Below the pieces are notes generated by a model. That model searched no databases. It saw nothing but the letters and a program-made list of their open reading frames with translations, and was not told the origin of the DNA. From an uncultured Lachnospiraceae bacterium (GTDB lineage: Bacteria; Bacillota; Clostridia; Lachnospirales; Lachnospiraceae): a stretch of DNA of 64,000 nt. The position numbers were made by a program, and so were the translations under genes. Below are positions 1-8,546 of the stretch, in pieces; the stretch's first letter is position 1; each line of letters begins with the position of its first letter. The DNA is taken from NCBI GenBank assembly GCA_910583615.1, contig CAJTXP010000015.1, positions 1-64,000 on the forward strand. Reading direction: 5' to 3'.

Positions 1-188
1 GAATGGGTGTAAAGACATTCGGTATTGTTCTTTTCCTTAAGTTAATGACATTGTGATTTTCCGGGCTTTTTTTCGTTTGGGGAAGTTTTGGCGGTCCTGG
101 AAACGGACGAGCCGGTCCAGGTAGTTTTCCGGTGTTTTACTGAAAAGGACGTATGATTCTGTATGGATAGGTCAATCCACAGGTCAAT

Positions 189-505
189 TTGAAAAAGGGT
201 GAAAAGCCGGATTATTCAGACGGAAACTTAAAAGTCAGCAGAAGCTATAGTAGTGAAGAAGTTCCTGTAATGGGAAGGTATGACGTCATGCTGGAACCAA
301 AGATGGAGGATGACGGAATCATTCTGGAATTCAAGATGCAGAGGAAGAGAAGGAGCTCACGGATACGGTACAGGCGGCGCTTCGGCAGATCGAGGAGAAG
401 AGATACGAGACGGGGATTGTGGAGAAAGGAGTTCCCGCAGGAAAGATCCGAAAGTACGGGTTTGCTTTCTGCGGAAAAAGGGTTCTGATCGGGAAGGGTG
501 TCTGA
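189..505 (+). pseudogene. Remnant of PD-(D/E)XK nuclease domain of an AAA-ATPase-like protein
   Basis: The first frame reads GRYDVMLEP followed by IILEFK, the core strand and E-x-K motif of the C-terminal nuclease domain (PDDEXK_9/DUF1703 type) in clostridial AAA-ATPase-like proteins. Near 333-335 the homology moves to another frame, which continues with a DTVQAALRQIEEKRYE-type helix and GKIRKYGFAFCGKRVLIG and stops at 503-505. The ATPase part is absent, so this is a frameshifted C-terminal fragment. I see no upstream homology in 1-188. Family assignment is from motif memory; the frameshift is read directly. Confidence 0.7.
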
Positions 506-575
506 GAAAACGCCCGATTGACCTTTATGGAAAAGGGAATACAACGGACTGTGAAAAACGGATGAAGAAAAAATA

Positions 576-600
576 AAGGGGTGCTGCAACACACCCCTTG
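576..600 (-). terminator. Intrinsic terminator of the beta-CASP gene
   Basis: A stem AAGGGGTG/CACCCCTT (576-583 with 592-599) and an 8-nt loop is followed, read leftward, by a T-rich run (571-575 and beyond). It lies just after the stop codon of the leftward metallo-hydrolase gene. The A/T-rich tracts on both sides could let it also stop rightward transcription from the decayed fragment. Confidence 0.75.
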
Positions 601-602
601 TT

Positions 603-2198
603 TTATCTGTCCCACTTGTCACACAGCGAGTTGATCTGATTGGTGAATTTCGTAAGGTCCTTGTTGGCGCCTCCTTCGTTGCGGTAGATGACGTGCATAA
701 GCCGCTTTCCTGCTTCGAGCAGCCGTGTAAAGACATCGGATTTGCGTTTCGCTGCAGGTTTCTCCGGGGAGACCAGAACGGGAGTGCCTTCTTTGATCCA
801 TGCTCCTGCCGCCAGATCATAGATCGCGCCGCTGAAAGGTGCAAAGGCGGGGATCTGGTATTCGTCATTCAGGCATGCAGTGAACTCTTCACAGGTATCT
901 CCCTCGCCATGGACTACAAATACCATCTGCGGTGCCGGTGAAAAGGCCCAGATCCATTTAAGCAGGCCGTCCTTGTCTGCATGGCCGCTGATTCCTTCCA
1001 GTTTTCGTATCTCAGCCTTAATCTCGATTGTTTCTCCAAAGAGCTTCACATATTCGGCGCCTTCCAGGATGGAACGCCCAAGAGTTCCGGCTGCCTGGAA
1101 GCCTACAAACAGAACGGTACATTCCGGACGCCACAGATTGTGCTTCAGATGGTGTTTGATACGCCCGGCTTCACACATGCCGGAGGCGGATATAATGACT
1201 TTTGGCTGTCCGTCAAAGTTGATGGCTTTTGATTCATCGCTGGTTACTGCCAGGTGCAGATTTTTAAACCGGATCGGATTGATGCCTGCATTAATTAATG
1301 CCATTGCTTCATCGTCAAAGCATGCCCGGAAATTTTTATTGAAAATTGAGGTGGCCTCAATGGCAAGCGGACTGTCCACATAGACCGGGAAGTCCATGCC
1401 GACCAGATTCCGCTCTTTGATTTCGCGGATAAAATAAAGCAGTTCCTGCGTACGGCCTACAGCAAAGGAAGGAATTACCAGGTTGCCGCCACGGCTCAAC
1501 GTATGGCGGATCACGTCAGCCAGCTCGCTCACATGGTCCGGAGGAGCATTGTGCAGACGATTGCCGTAAGTGGATTCCATGACCACATAATCCGCCGTAT
1601 CCGTATACTGAGGGTCTTTGATCAGCGGCCGGTTGGGATTGCCGACATCGCCGGAAAATACGATCTTTTTGTTGATGCCATCTTCTTCGATCCAGATCTC
1701 GATGGAAGCAGAACCCAGCAGATGCCCCACATCGCGGAACCGCACATGGATACCGGGACAGAGTTCGATCTTCTGTTCATAACCGCATGGATGGAACAGG
1801 CTGATGGCCCCCAGTGCGTCTTCCATCGTATAGAGAGGCACATATTCTTCAGCACCGGAGCGCTTTGCTTTCCGGTTGCGCCATTCTGCCTCGAATTCCT
1901 GAATGTGCGCGCTGTCGCGCAGCATGATGTTACACAGGTCGTTGGTGGAAAAGGTGGAAACGATCTCACCTTTGAATCCGTTTTTGAACAGGAGCGGCAG
2001 CCGTCCGGAGTGATCGATGTGCGCATGGGTCAGCAGGACAAAGTCGATCAGATGATCCGGAACCGGAATATCCTGATTTACATAGACATCCTTTCCCTGT
2101 TCCATGCCGCAGTCGATGAGGATATGTTTTCCGCATGCTTCCAGATAATGGCAGCTTCCGGTGACCTCATGGTCTGCTCCTACAAATCCAAGTCTCAT
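603..2198 (-). CDS. Beta-CASP metallo-beta-lactamase fold hydrolase (putative ribonuclease)
   Basis: A 531-residue protein with the zinc motif HAHIDHSGRLP near residue 57, the second metal ligands in GDVGNPNRPL, a beta-CASP insertion (FAVGRTQELLYF), and the C-terminal ISASGMCEAGR and SGHADKDGL motifs of the RNA-processing branch (Ysh1/CPSF-like, bacterial 'RNA specificity domain' proteins). It probably cleaves RNA in the cytoplasm; the substrate is unknown. Length and motif order match the family and nothing appears missing. The ATG follows a G-rich ribosome site. The gene is monocistronic, with its own promoter and terminator. Confidence 0.88.
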   Translation of the reverse strand: MRLGFVGADHEVTGSCHYLEACGKHILIDCGMEQGKDVYVNQDIPVPDHLIDFVLLTHAHIDHSGRLPLLFKNGFKGEIVSTFSTNDLCNIMLRDSAHIQEFEAEWRNRKAKRSGAEEYVPLYTMEDALGAISLFHPCGYEQKIELCPGIHVRFRDVGHLLGSASIEIWIEEDGINKKIVFSGDVGNPNRPLIKDPQYTDTADYVVMESTYGNRLHNAPPDHVSELADVIRHTLSRGGNLVIPSFAVGRTQELLYFIREIKERNLVGMDFPVYVDSPLAIEATSIFNKNFRACFDDEAMALINAGINPIRFKNLHLAVTSDESKAINFDGQPKVIISASGMCEAGRIKHHLKHNLWRPECTVLFVGFQAAGTLGRSILEGAEYVKLFGETIEIKAEIRKLEGISGHADKDGLLKWIWAFSPAPQMVFVVHGEGDTCEEFTACLNDEYQIPAFAPFSGAIYDLAAGAWIKEGTPVLVSPEKPAAKRKSDVFTRLLEAGKRLMHVIYRNEGGANKDLTKFTNQINSLCDKWDR

Positions 2199-2249
2199 TT
2201 AAAAGCCCCCTTTTTTCCGGCTATATCATAACCGGTTGATCTTATGTAT

Positions 2250-2278
2250 ATCATACCAATTTTTGAATGAATATTCAA
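2250..2278 (-). promoter_or_regulatory. Sigma-A-type promoter for the beta-CASP gene
   Basis: Read leftward: -35 TTGAAT (2273-2278), 17-bp spacer, -10 TATGAT (2250-2255), about 50 bp upstream of the start codon. Inferred from sequence alone. Confidence 0.5.
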
Positions 2279-2364
2279 TGGATAACTTTTCGGTTTTCCG
2301 ATGTTTTGCATAAAATGACAAAATATTCTGATAAAAGAAAAAGTGTTCGCATTGTCTGGCGACA

Positions 2365-2393
2365 TTGACAGAAAAATGTGAATTTCATATAAT
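2365..2393 (+). promoter_or_regulatory. Strong sigma-A promoter for the leucine-rich/hotdog gene
   Basis: A perfect -35 TTGACA (2365-2370), 17-bp spacer and perfect -10 TATAAT (2388-2393). It leaves a leader of about 145 nt before the chosen start at 2548. The leader contains a small CCGGC/GCCGG hairpin near 2428-2455 but no riboswitch I recognise. The 2199-2547 gap otherwise holds only the divergent promoter of the metallo-hydrolase. Confidence 0.7.
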
Positions 2394-2547
2394 GAAAATA
2401 TGATTTTGCCTCAGCCTGTGTCTGCCTTTCTGTCCGGCGTTTAAAGACTGCCGGAGAAGTATGAGAAACGGCACATGGACCGGGGCTGTGAGTAAAAAAT
2501 CTGTGCCGATTAGATGGGCGTATTTGGCGGAAGCAGGAGGAATGGAC

Positions 2548-4011
2548 ATGGAAGAACAGTTTATGATAAAGGGAATGCCGACGGGAATCCGTTTTCCGGA
2601 GGAAAAGAAGGAATACGGGATCGATCCAAGACTTCTGGTATGGGTCAAAAACAATGTAGAAGGCTGTCCCCAGACGCTGGAAGAGTTTGCCCGTATCACC
2701 AGACTGGACCGCTGGAAGGTAAATCGTTCCAAAAGTACAAGAGGCTATGAAAGACCTTCCTGGCTGGTGGAGAGGCGGGGAGACTTCTCCATAATCGGAG
2801 AGATGAGAGATCTTCAGTATCTTCTTTTACAGGAGATCGAGATTGATGATTTTTCTTTCTTAAGCCGCTGCAGAAAACTGCAGGTACTGGACCTGCAGCA
2901 TACGAACTTTTCAGACTGCAGTCTGCTAACGGGTCTGACGGAACTGAAAAAGGTATATCTGCCGCCCAGGAGCCAGATGATCCACACGGAAGTGCTGGAT
3001 CGGATTCTAAATCAGACAGAGGCGCCGAGTATTCAGGTACCGGAGCCTTTTTACAGGGATGAGGATTTCCGGAACATGAAGATTGTGGATGCCGGATCCG
3101 TCCGGCTTTCGTATGAAGGAAACTGTGAAGTCCGGTGCGTCCAGGTGGATTTTGCGGGAAAGGAGCCTTCCGCCTGGAAACATTTTGAGTATGAGGAAGA
3201 GGACTGCTGGGCTGATTTAAATGATACGGATAAGGGAATCATGGCGGATCAGCTTGCAGATGCGATTGCAGGCGGCAGAGTCCACAGCTTTCTTCTGTCA
3301 CAGGAACCGTGGGGGGAAGGCCATTATCTGAGCGGAGAATTTGCCGGAGGATGGGCGGCGGTATTCTACGATACGGGCGACGGGGAGGCAGGCTATTCCA
3401 TCTATAATGCAGATTATGATACCGTGGAGATTCTCGCTCCGGTGGAGATCGGAGGGCAGTCGCCGGTTCCGAAGATGATGGCGGTGGAGGATATGGAACT
3501 GGTGGCAAAGATCGCACGGCATTTTCTGAAGACCGGACAGCTCTGTCCGGGGACCCGCTGGCTGAAGGATGGCGATGAGGACGAAGAGGAGAAGGAAAGT
3601 GCTGCAAAGACAGATGAACTGCCTTCCATGGATGAAGAAGGCAGCTTTATTGCATACTGCGGCATCGAGATAATTCCGGAGGAACAGGGATGTTTCACGA
3701 GAGTCAGGGTGGAACCAAAACATCATAATCCATATGGGATCGTTCACGGAGGCCTGCTCTATACGATGGCGGACACGGCGGCAGGTTATACGGCGAAAAA
3801 GCTGACTCCGTCCCCGGTTACGCTGAACAGCGAGTTTCATTATATGGGAAATACTCCGTCCGGAGTTCTGACGGCCAGAACGGAGGTCCTGAAGGCAGGA
3901 CGGCATATTCTGCTGATTCGGGTCAGGGTTCTGGCGGATGAGGAACTTCTGCTGGCGGAAGGAACATTCACTTACTACAGTGACGGAAAGGATCATGACA
4001 TACACATGTAA
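2548..4011 (+). CDS. Leucine-rich-repeat protein fused to a PaaI-type hotdog thioesterase
   Basis: I chose ATG 2548 because AGGAGG (2535-2540) lies 7 nt upstream; an in-frame ATG at 2461 would add 29 residues without a ribosome site. The 487-residue product has three parts. Residues about 60-150 contain leucine-rich repeats (LQYLLLQEIEIDDFSFL, LQVLDLQHTNF, LTELKKVYLP). The middle (about 165-340) is unrecognised and ends in an acidic linker (DGDEDEEEKE). The C-terminus (about 365-485) is a hotdog fold with the PaaI signature NPYGIVHGGLLYTMADTAAG. That domain should hydrolyse an acyl-CoA-type thioester; the role of the repeats is unknown. No signal peptide, so cytoplasmic. The fusion is unusual. 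Confidence 0.75.
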   Translation: MEEQFMIKGMPTGIRFPEEKKEYGIDPRLLVWVKNNVEGCPQTLEEFARITRLDRWKVNRSKSTRGYERPSWLVERRGDFSIIGEMRDLQYLLLQEIEIDDFSFLSRCRKLQVLDLQHTNFSDCSLLTGLTELKKVYLPPRSQMIHTEVLDRILNQTEAPSIQVPEPFYRDEDFRNMKIVDAGSVRLSYEGNCEVRCVQVDFAGKEPSAWKHFEYEEEDCWADLNDTDKGIMADQLADAIAGGRVHSFLLSQEPWGEGHYLSGEFAGGWAAVFYDTGDGEAGYSIYNADYDTVEILAPVEIGGQSPVPKMMAVEDMELVAKIARHFLKTGQLCPGTRWLKDGDEDEEEKESAAKTDELPSMDEEGSFIAYCGIEIIPEEQGCFTRVRVEPKHHNPYGIVHGGLLYTMADTAAGYTAKKLTPSPVTLNSEFHYMGNTPSGVLTARTEVLKAGRHILLIRVRVLADEELLLAEGTFTYYSDGKDHDIHM

Positions 4012-4055
4012 TTCCGCTCCGCGTATTGTTTATCATAGTTTCCAGCTGCGCGCCT

Positions 4056-4808
4056 TCAGAATTTGGAGACGACCGTCAGGTTATCGATTCCCTGATAACT
4101 CTCATCCGGCAGCCGGTCCGTAATTACCTGTGCGCAGGAAAATTCTCCAAAGCAGATCGGCGTGGTCTGGTGGAACTTGCTGTGATCGCACAGCACATAG
4201 GCCTGCCGGGTATGCTTCATGGCACATTCCTTGATCATGGCTTCGTTGATGTCCGGTGTCGTGAAACCCGTGTGCCGGCTGATGCCGTTGGCGCCGAAAA
4301 ACCCCTTGGTAAAATGGTACTTCTGAAGCGTCACAAAAGCCTCATTTCCCACAATGGCCTCGGTAGAGCTTTTCAGTTCTCCGCCGATCAGGATCACTCG
4401 GAAGCCGTTCTCGGCAAGCTGGAGCGCATGGGAAACTGCATTGGTTACAAAGGAGGCGGAACGCTCGGACAGGTATGGGATCATGGCGCCGGTGGTCGTT
4501 CCGGCATCCAGATAGACAAAATCCTCCGGCGCGATCAAAGCAGCGGCGTGTCTTCCGATCCGCAGTTTCTCCTCCCGATGGAGCTCCATGCGAAGGGACA
4601 CTTTGTCTTCCCGGGTAGTAAGCTTTCTGTCACTCTGCACAGCCCCGCCGAATACTTTTACCAGAGCTCCTTTTTTATCCAGAACATTCAGATCCCGTCG
4701 GATCGTGGATTCGGACGTCTGAAAATATTCTGTCAGCTCCTGGACGGTTACACTTCCTTTTGATTCGATCAGTTTTATAATTTCTTCCTGTCTTTTTTCC
4801 GTAAGCAT
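4056..4808 (-). CDS. DeoR-family transcriptional repressor
   Basis: A 250-residue regulator. The N-terminal winged helix reads RQEEIIKLIESKGSVTVQEL and STIRRDLNVLDKKG, the DeoR signature. The C-terminal DeoRC sugar-phosphate sensor has DAGTTTGAMIPYL (residues about 97-109), VLIGGELK and GANGISRHTGFTTPD. Such proteins repress sugar-use genes and are released by a phosphorylated sugar. No adjacent sugar operon is present, so the target is unknown. It converges on the leucine-rich/hotdog gene and is divergent from the methyltransferase at 5067. Confidence 0.9.
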   Translation of the reverse strand: MLTEKRQEEIIKLIESKGSVTVQELTEYFQTSESTIRRDLNVLDKKGALVKVFGGAVQSDRKLTTREDKVSLRMELHREEKLRIGRHAAALIAPEDFVYLDAGTTTGAMIPYLSERSASFVTNAVSHALQLAENGFRVILIGGELKSSTEAIVGNEAFVTLQKYHFTKGFFGANGISRHTGFTTPDINEAMIKECAMKHTRQAYVLCDHSKFHQTTPICFGEFSCAQVITDRLPDESYQGIDNLTVVSKF

Positions 4809-4934
4809 ATATTCTTCCGGGGTCTGCTGCCCCTTTCCCTTTCTGATTGTTCTTTTCCCTGTCTTTCTGCCAATTCCTGATATCTGTTCCGGACAGACCG
4901 GAAAGCGGCTCTGCCTGCAGGCGGTAATATCCTT

Positions 4935-4963
4935 ATTCTACATGAAAAAATAGATTCAGGCAA
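4935..4963 (-). promoter_or_regulatory. Promoter for the DeoR repressor
   Basis: Read leftward: -35 TTGCCT (4958-4963), 17-bp spacer, -10 TAGAAT (4935-4940), about 125 bp before the start codon. Weak consensus; inferred. Confidence 0.4.
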
Positions 4964-5066
4964 ATGATTTACCGCTTTTCTTTTCCGCAGATTTATATTA
5001 GAATGGAAAAAACAAAAAGTTTGTTATACCAGATACAGAGTATACAAAAAAGAAAGGCAAAAGCAT

Positions 5067-5930
5067 ATGTTTACAGCGGAAAACTGGAAAGATTATGAAG
5101 TGATCGACACGTCCCGGGGCGAGAAACTGGAGCGGTGGGGAAAGTACCTGCTGGTCCGTCCGGATCCGCAGGTGATCTGGGATACAAAAAGGGAGCACCA
5201 GGGCTGGAGAAAGAGGAACGGGCATTATCACAGGAGTGCAAAAGGCGGAGGAGAGTGGGAATTTTTCGATCTTCCCGGACAGTGGAGCATCACCTATTCC
5301 CGTCTGAATCTGACTTTTAATCTGAAACCCTTCAGCTTTAAACACACGGGGCTGTTTCCGGAGCAGGCGGCAAACTGGGACTGGTTCTCGGAGAAGATAC
5401 GGACGGCGGGCCGTCCGGTCAAGGTGCTGAATCTGTTTGCCTATACGGGCGGGGCGACGCTTGCGGCAGCAGCAGCAGGGGCAAACGTAACGCATGTGGA
5501 CGCTTCTAAAGGAATGGTGAGCTGGGCAAAGGAAAATGCCAGGTCTTCCGGACTGGAAGAGGCTCCCATCCGCTGGCTTGTGGATGACTGCCAGAAATTC
5601 GTGGAACGGGAGATCCGAAGGGGGAACCATTATGACGCCGTCATTATGGATCCGCCTTCCTACGGGCGCGGTCCCAAAGGCGAGATCTGGAAGATCGAGG
5701 ATGCCATTCACCCTCTGGTAAAACTGTGTGTAAAGTTATTGAGTGATCAGCCTTTGTTTTTCCTGATCAATTCCTATACGACCGGGCTGCAGCCGGCGGT
5801 TCTCGCCTATCTGCTGGGAATGGAACTTGGAAGTTACGGCGGGACTGTGGATGCGCAGGAAGTGGGGCTTCCGGTCAGTATGAACGGCCTGATACTTCCC
5901 TGTGGAGCCAGCGGCAGGTGGGAAATATAA
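5067..5930 (+). CDS. Class I SAM-dependent methyltransferase, RlmI/RlmK-like
   Basis: A 287-residue protein of the Methyltrans_SAM family (RlmI/YccW group), which methylates rRNA bases. The SAM-binding motif is VLNLFAYTGGATLAAAAAGA (residues about 118-138), followed by an acidic loop HVDASKGMVSWAKENA and the catalytic-type DPPSYGRGPKGE motif (about 195). It lacks the N-terminal PUA domain of E. coli RlmI, as is usual for the short clostridial form. The start follows AGAAAGG. Which RNA base it modifies cannot be told from sequence. Confidence 0.85.
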   Translation: MFTAENWKDYEVIDTSRGEKLERWGKYLLVRPDPQVIWDTKREHQGWRKRNGHYHRSAKGGGEWEFFDLPGQWSITYSRLNLTFNLKPFSFKHTGLFPEQAANWDWFSEKIRTAGRPVKVLNLFAYTGGATLAAAAAGANVTHVDASKGMVSWAKENARSSGLEEAPIRWLVDDCQKFVEREIRRGNHYDAVIMDPPSYGRGPKGEIWKIEDAIHPLVKLCVKLLSDQPLFFLINSYTTGLQPAVLAYLLGMELGSYGGTVDAQEVGLPVSMNGLILPCGASGRWEI

Positions 5931-5992
5931 CGGCAAAAACCGCTTTTTTTACAGTTTTATGTATAATTTCCTGATTTTGAGAATATATATGT

Positions 5993-6024
5993 AAGGAATG
6001 GTTTTTACAGCCATTCCTTGTATT
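5993..6024 (+). terminator. Intrinsic terminator after the methyltransferase
   Basis: A perfect 9-bp stem AAGGAATGG/CCATTCCTT (5993-6001 with 6011-6019) with a 9-nt loop, then a T-rich run. It separates the methyltransferase from sipW. Confidence 0.75.
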
Positions 6025-6052
6025 TTATAAAAAATTCAGGAGAATTACAGAC

Positions 6053-6550
6053 ATGAGGCATTTATGCAAATGGCTGGCGCTTGCAATCTGCGGAATACTT
6101 GCAGTTCTGACCATTCTTCTGGTACTGCCGGGGCTGTTTGGCATCCATCCGTTGATTGTGCAGAGCGGAAGTATGGAACCGGTGTATCCAAAGGGCAGCA
6201 TGGTCTATATCAGAAGCGCAGATCCATACAGGCTTTCCGAAGGGAATATTGTAACTTATCGTCTGGAGGACGGAAAGACGCTGGTTACTCACCGGATTAT
6301 GCGAATGGATATGGACAGGAAAGAAATTTATACAAAGGGAGACGCCAATGAACTGGAAGACAGTACGGCGACGTCTTTTGAACAGGTGGAAGGGGTTCCG
6401 TTTTTCTGTATTCCGTATCTGGGTTACTTTGCGGGCTATCTGTCCAGTATGGCGGGAAAGGCAGGAATTGTCATGCTGGTGGTGATGGTATGTCTGCTGT
6501 CCTGGATGGACGGAGCGCTTATGAAGCAGAGGGAGGTTCAGGAAGAGTGA
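6053..6550 (+). CDS. Signal peptidase I, SipW/archaeal type
   Basis: A 165-residue membrane protease that removes signal peptides outside the membrane. An N-terminal transmembrane helix (residues about 8-30) is followed by the catalytic serine in VQSGSMEPVYPKGS. The second motif is LVTHRIMRM, with His where most bacterial enzymes have Lys, which marks the Ser-His SipW branch. KGDANELED and a second transmembrane helix (about 135-155) follow. SipW enzymes often process a dedicated neighbouring substrate. The stop overlaps the GTG of the next gene, so the two are translationally coupled. Confidence 0.88.
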   Translation: MRHLCKWLALAICGILAVLTILLVLPGLFGIHPLIVQSGSMEPVYPKGSMVYIRSADPYRLSEGNIVTYRLEDGKTLVTHRIMRMDMDRKEIYTKGDANELEDSTATSFEQVEGVPFFCIPYLGYFAGYLSSMAGKAGIVMLVVMVCLLSWMDGALMKQREVQEE

Positions 6551-7167
6551 GAAACAGGCAGATTCTTGCAGCGGGGCTTTTTGGCTGTTTCCTGCTGGCC
6601 GCAGGAATTCTGCTGACCATCGTGTGTTTTGTGAAGGAACAAAAGGCGGTCAGCGCTGCTGTCATGGAGCCGGTACAGCTGGATCTGTGTCTTCTGCATC
6701 CGGACAGGCCCGGTACCAGGGAACAGGTGACCGGGCTGTTTCCAGGGGAAAACATGGTCTGGAAGCCGGCTGTGATTCTGGATGGGACATCCCCGGAAGC
6801 ATATATCCGCGTCGGGCTTAAGTTCGGCGGAATTCTGGCGGATTCTCAGGAAGAAAGCGAGGAAGAAAAAAACAGCCGTCTGGAACGGATTCAGGAATTA
6901 TGTGCCGGAATCCGTTTCTGTGACGGCTGGACAAAAGGGAGCGACGGATATTATTACTATCAGGAAGCGGTCGCTCCTGGAAGTGTTGTTCAGATCTGTG
7001 ACCAGCTGACCATACCGGAAAACTGGGACAATTCCGTTGCAGAGAAGCTCTTCACGATTGAAGTTTCTGCGGAAGCAATCTGTTTGGATGGTCGGGAGTC
7101 ATGGATTTCCCTCTGTGCCTTCCCGCTCATAAGGCAGGAGCTCTGCCAGAAAGCGTTTTGCTTTTAA
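6547..7167 (+). CDS. Putative SipW-dependent exported protein
   Basis: GTG 6547 overlaps the sipW stop by 4 bp (GTGA), which sets the start. The 206-residue product opens with RNRQ, a hydrophobic helix (residues about 6-27) and VKEQKAVSAAV, the arrangement of SipW-processed proteins of the TasA/CalY sort. The remainder (QLDLCLLHPD, YIRVGLKFGG, LFTIEVSAEA) resembles the beta-rich body of these small exported proteins. The last ~23 codons run into the 3' end of the opposing niaR gene, and an ordinary end would fall soon after VSAEAI, so the C-terminus may have been altered by rearrangement. Confidence 0.6.
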   Translation: MRNRQILAAGLFGCFLLAAGILLTIVCFVKEQKAVSAAVMEPVQLDLCLLHPDRPGTREQVTGLFPGENMVWKPAVILDGTSPEAYIRVGLKFGGILADSQEESEEEKNSRLERIQELCAGIRFCDGWTKGSDGYYYYQEAVAPGSVVQICDQLTIPENWDNSVAEKLFTIEVSAEAICLDGRESWISLCAFPLIRQELCQKAFCF

Positions 7168-7656
7168 CACGTCTTCAATTTCATTCAGAATCTCTTCCTG
7201 TTCTGCAGATATATGGTGAAAATGATAACCGGAGGTTACATTCATAAGCGGAGTGGATTTTCCGGAGTGAAGACGTTCCATGAATAACTGTACGTCACGG
7301 CGGTTTTTAATGTTCAGCGGGGCGGACATTTTTCCGTAAATGCGGTGATTGACCATCACATCAAGGATACATCCGCCCAGATCCACGATGCTGGTCAGTT
7401 CTTCCTTTGTCTGTTCATTGCTGTGGTGAAGTTTAAAAAGGCGGACAGCCTGTTTTGGCTCATTCAGAACGTAGCCTCTGGCTGTGGCGACAATGGGATA
7501 GCCTTCCGTGCGAAGCAGGGCAATGTCCTGGACCACTACCTGCCGGCTTACGCCGGTTGCTTCTCCAAGGGCTTTGCCTGACAGTGGTTTTGTTGCATCT
7601 CCAATCAGCTTCAGGATCTGTTTTCTTCTGCTGGTGCCGTTTTTTGCTGTTTCCAT
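7099..7656 (-). CDS. niaR: NiaR niacin-responsive repressor (3H domain)
   Basis: A 185-residue repressor (also called YrxA/NadR in Firmicutes). An HTH_11 winged helix (residues about 8-65: GKALGEATGVSRQVVVQDIALLR) is followed by the 3H domain, named for its conserved histidines, seen here as LHHSNE, VNHRIYG and GYHFHHIS. Family members bind nicotinic acid and repress NAD synthesis genes. It is the last gene of the nadA-nadB-nadC run, 32 bp after nadC, so it is likely part of the operon it controls. Its 3' end overlaps the opposing exported-protein gene by 69 bp. Confidence 0.92.
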   Translation of the reverse strand: METAKNGTSRRKQILKLIGDATKPLSGKALGEATGVSRQVVVQDIALLRTEGYPIVATARGYVLNEPKQAVRLFKLHHSNEQTKEELTSIVDLGGCILDVMVNHRIYGKMSAPLNIKNRRDVQLFMERLHSGKSTPLMNVTSGYHFHHISAEQEEILNEIEDVLKAKRFLAELLPYEREGTEGNP

Positions 7657-7688
7657 TGTGCCGCATTCGTCCTTCCTGTAAGATTATA

Positions 7689-8546
7689 TCATGGTTCAAG
7701 CGCCTTAAGATGCTTCATGCTGATGTCCAGGATCGGTGCAGAATGTGTCAGTGCGCCGCTGGATACATAGTCTATGCCAAGTGCTGCGATCGTCCGGATA
7801 TTCTCTTTTGTAATATTACCGGAACATTCCGTTCTGGCGCGTCCATCGATAATGCGGATTGCCTCCGACATCTGTTCCGGGGTCATATTGTCCAGCATGA
7901 TGATATCGGCGCCTGCCTCGACAGCTTCTTTTACCATACTCAGATTCTCGGTTTCCACTTCGATCCTGCGAACAAAAGGAGCATAGGCTCTGGCCGCCGC
8001 CACTGCTTCTTTCACGCCTCCGGCTGCATCAATGTGGTTGTCTTTCAAAAGCACCCCGTCGGACAGATTGTACCGGTGGTTTTGGCCTCCCCCCATTTTC
8101 ACTGCATATTTTTCAAATATTCTCATGCACGGAGTGGTTTTTCTCGTGTCCAGAAGCGTGGTTCCGGTTCCCTCCAGTAATTTTACCACAGTATTTGTGT
8201 AGGTGGCAATACCGCTTAAACGCTGCAGGTAATTCAGAGCAGTGCGTTCTCCGGAAAGCAGTATGCGGATATCTCCGGTTATGACAGCGAGGAGCTGTCC
8301 TTTCTGCACCGGGTCGCCGTCCTTTGCTTTAAAATCAACAACTGTATCAGGATCCAGCAGAGTAAATACCCGTTGAAAGATCTGAAGGCCGGCAATGATT
8401 CCGTTTTCCTTGCAGATCAGCTGCACTTCTCCTTTTTTATAATCGGGCATGACTGCATTGGTAGTTACGTCTTCGCAGTGAATATCTTCTTCCAGGGCGA
8501 GTCTGATATATTTGTCAGCAACAAGCTGCATGGTAACTGGATTCAT
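7689..8546 (-). CDS. nadC: Quinolinate phosphoribosyltransferase (decarboxylating)
   Basis: A 285-residue enzyme that joins quinolinate and PRPP to give nicotinate mononucleotide, the third step of de novo NAD synthesis. Signatures: EDIHCEDVTTNA near the N-terminus, LNYLQRLSGIAT (residues about 100-112), DTRKTTPCMR (about 133-142), KMGGGQNHRYNLSDGVLLKDNH (about 150-171) and the phosphate-binding end DYVSSGALTHS. Full length, no missing motifs. Its start lies inside the end of nadB (32-bp overlap), indicating co-translation. Confidence 0.96.
   Translation of the reverse strand: MNPVTMQLVADKYIRLALEEDIHCEDVTTNAVMPDYKKGEVQLICKENGIIAGLQIFQRVFTLLDPDTVVDFKAKDGDPVQKGQLLAVITGDIRILLSGERTALNYLQRLSGIATYTNTVVKLLEGTGTTLLDTRKTTPCMRIFEKYAVKMGGGQNHRYNLSDGVLLKDNHIDAAGGVKEAVAAARAYAPFVRRIEVETENLSMVKEAVEAGADIIMLDNMTPEQMSEAIRIIDGRARTECSGNITKENIRTIAALGIDYVSSGALTHSAPILDISMKHLKALEP

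Noticed and set aside
189..576. Small intact genes at 189-488 and 280-576
   Set aside because: The two frames are pieces of one decayed nuclease domain or random; homology switches frame near 334.
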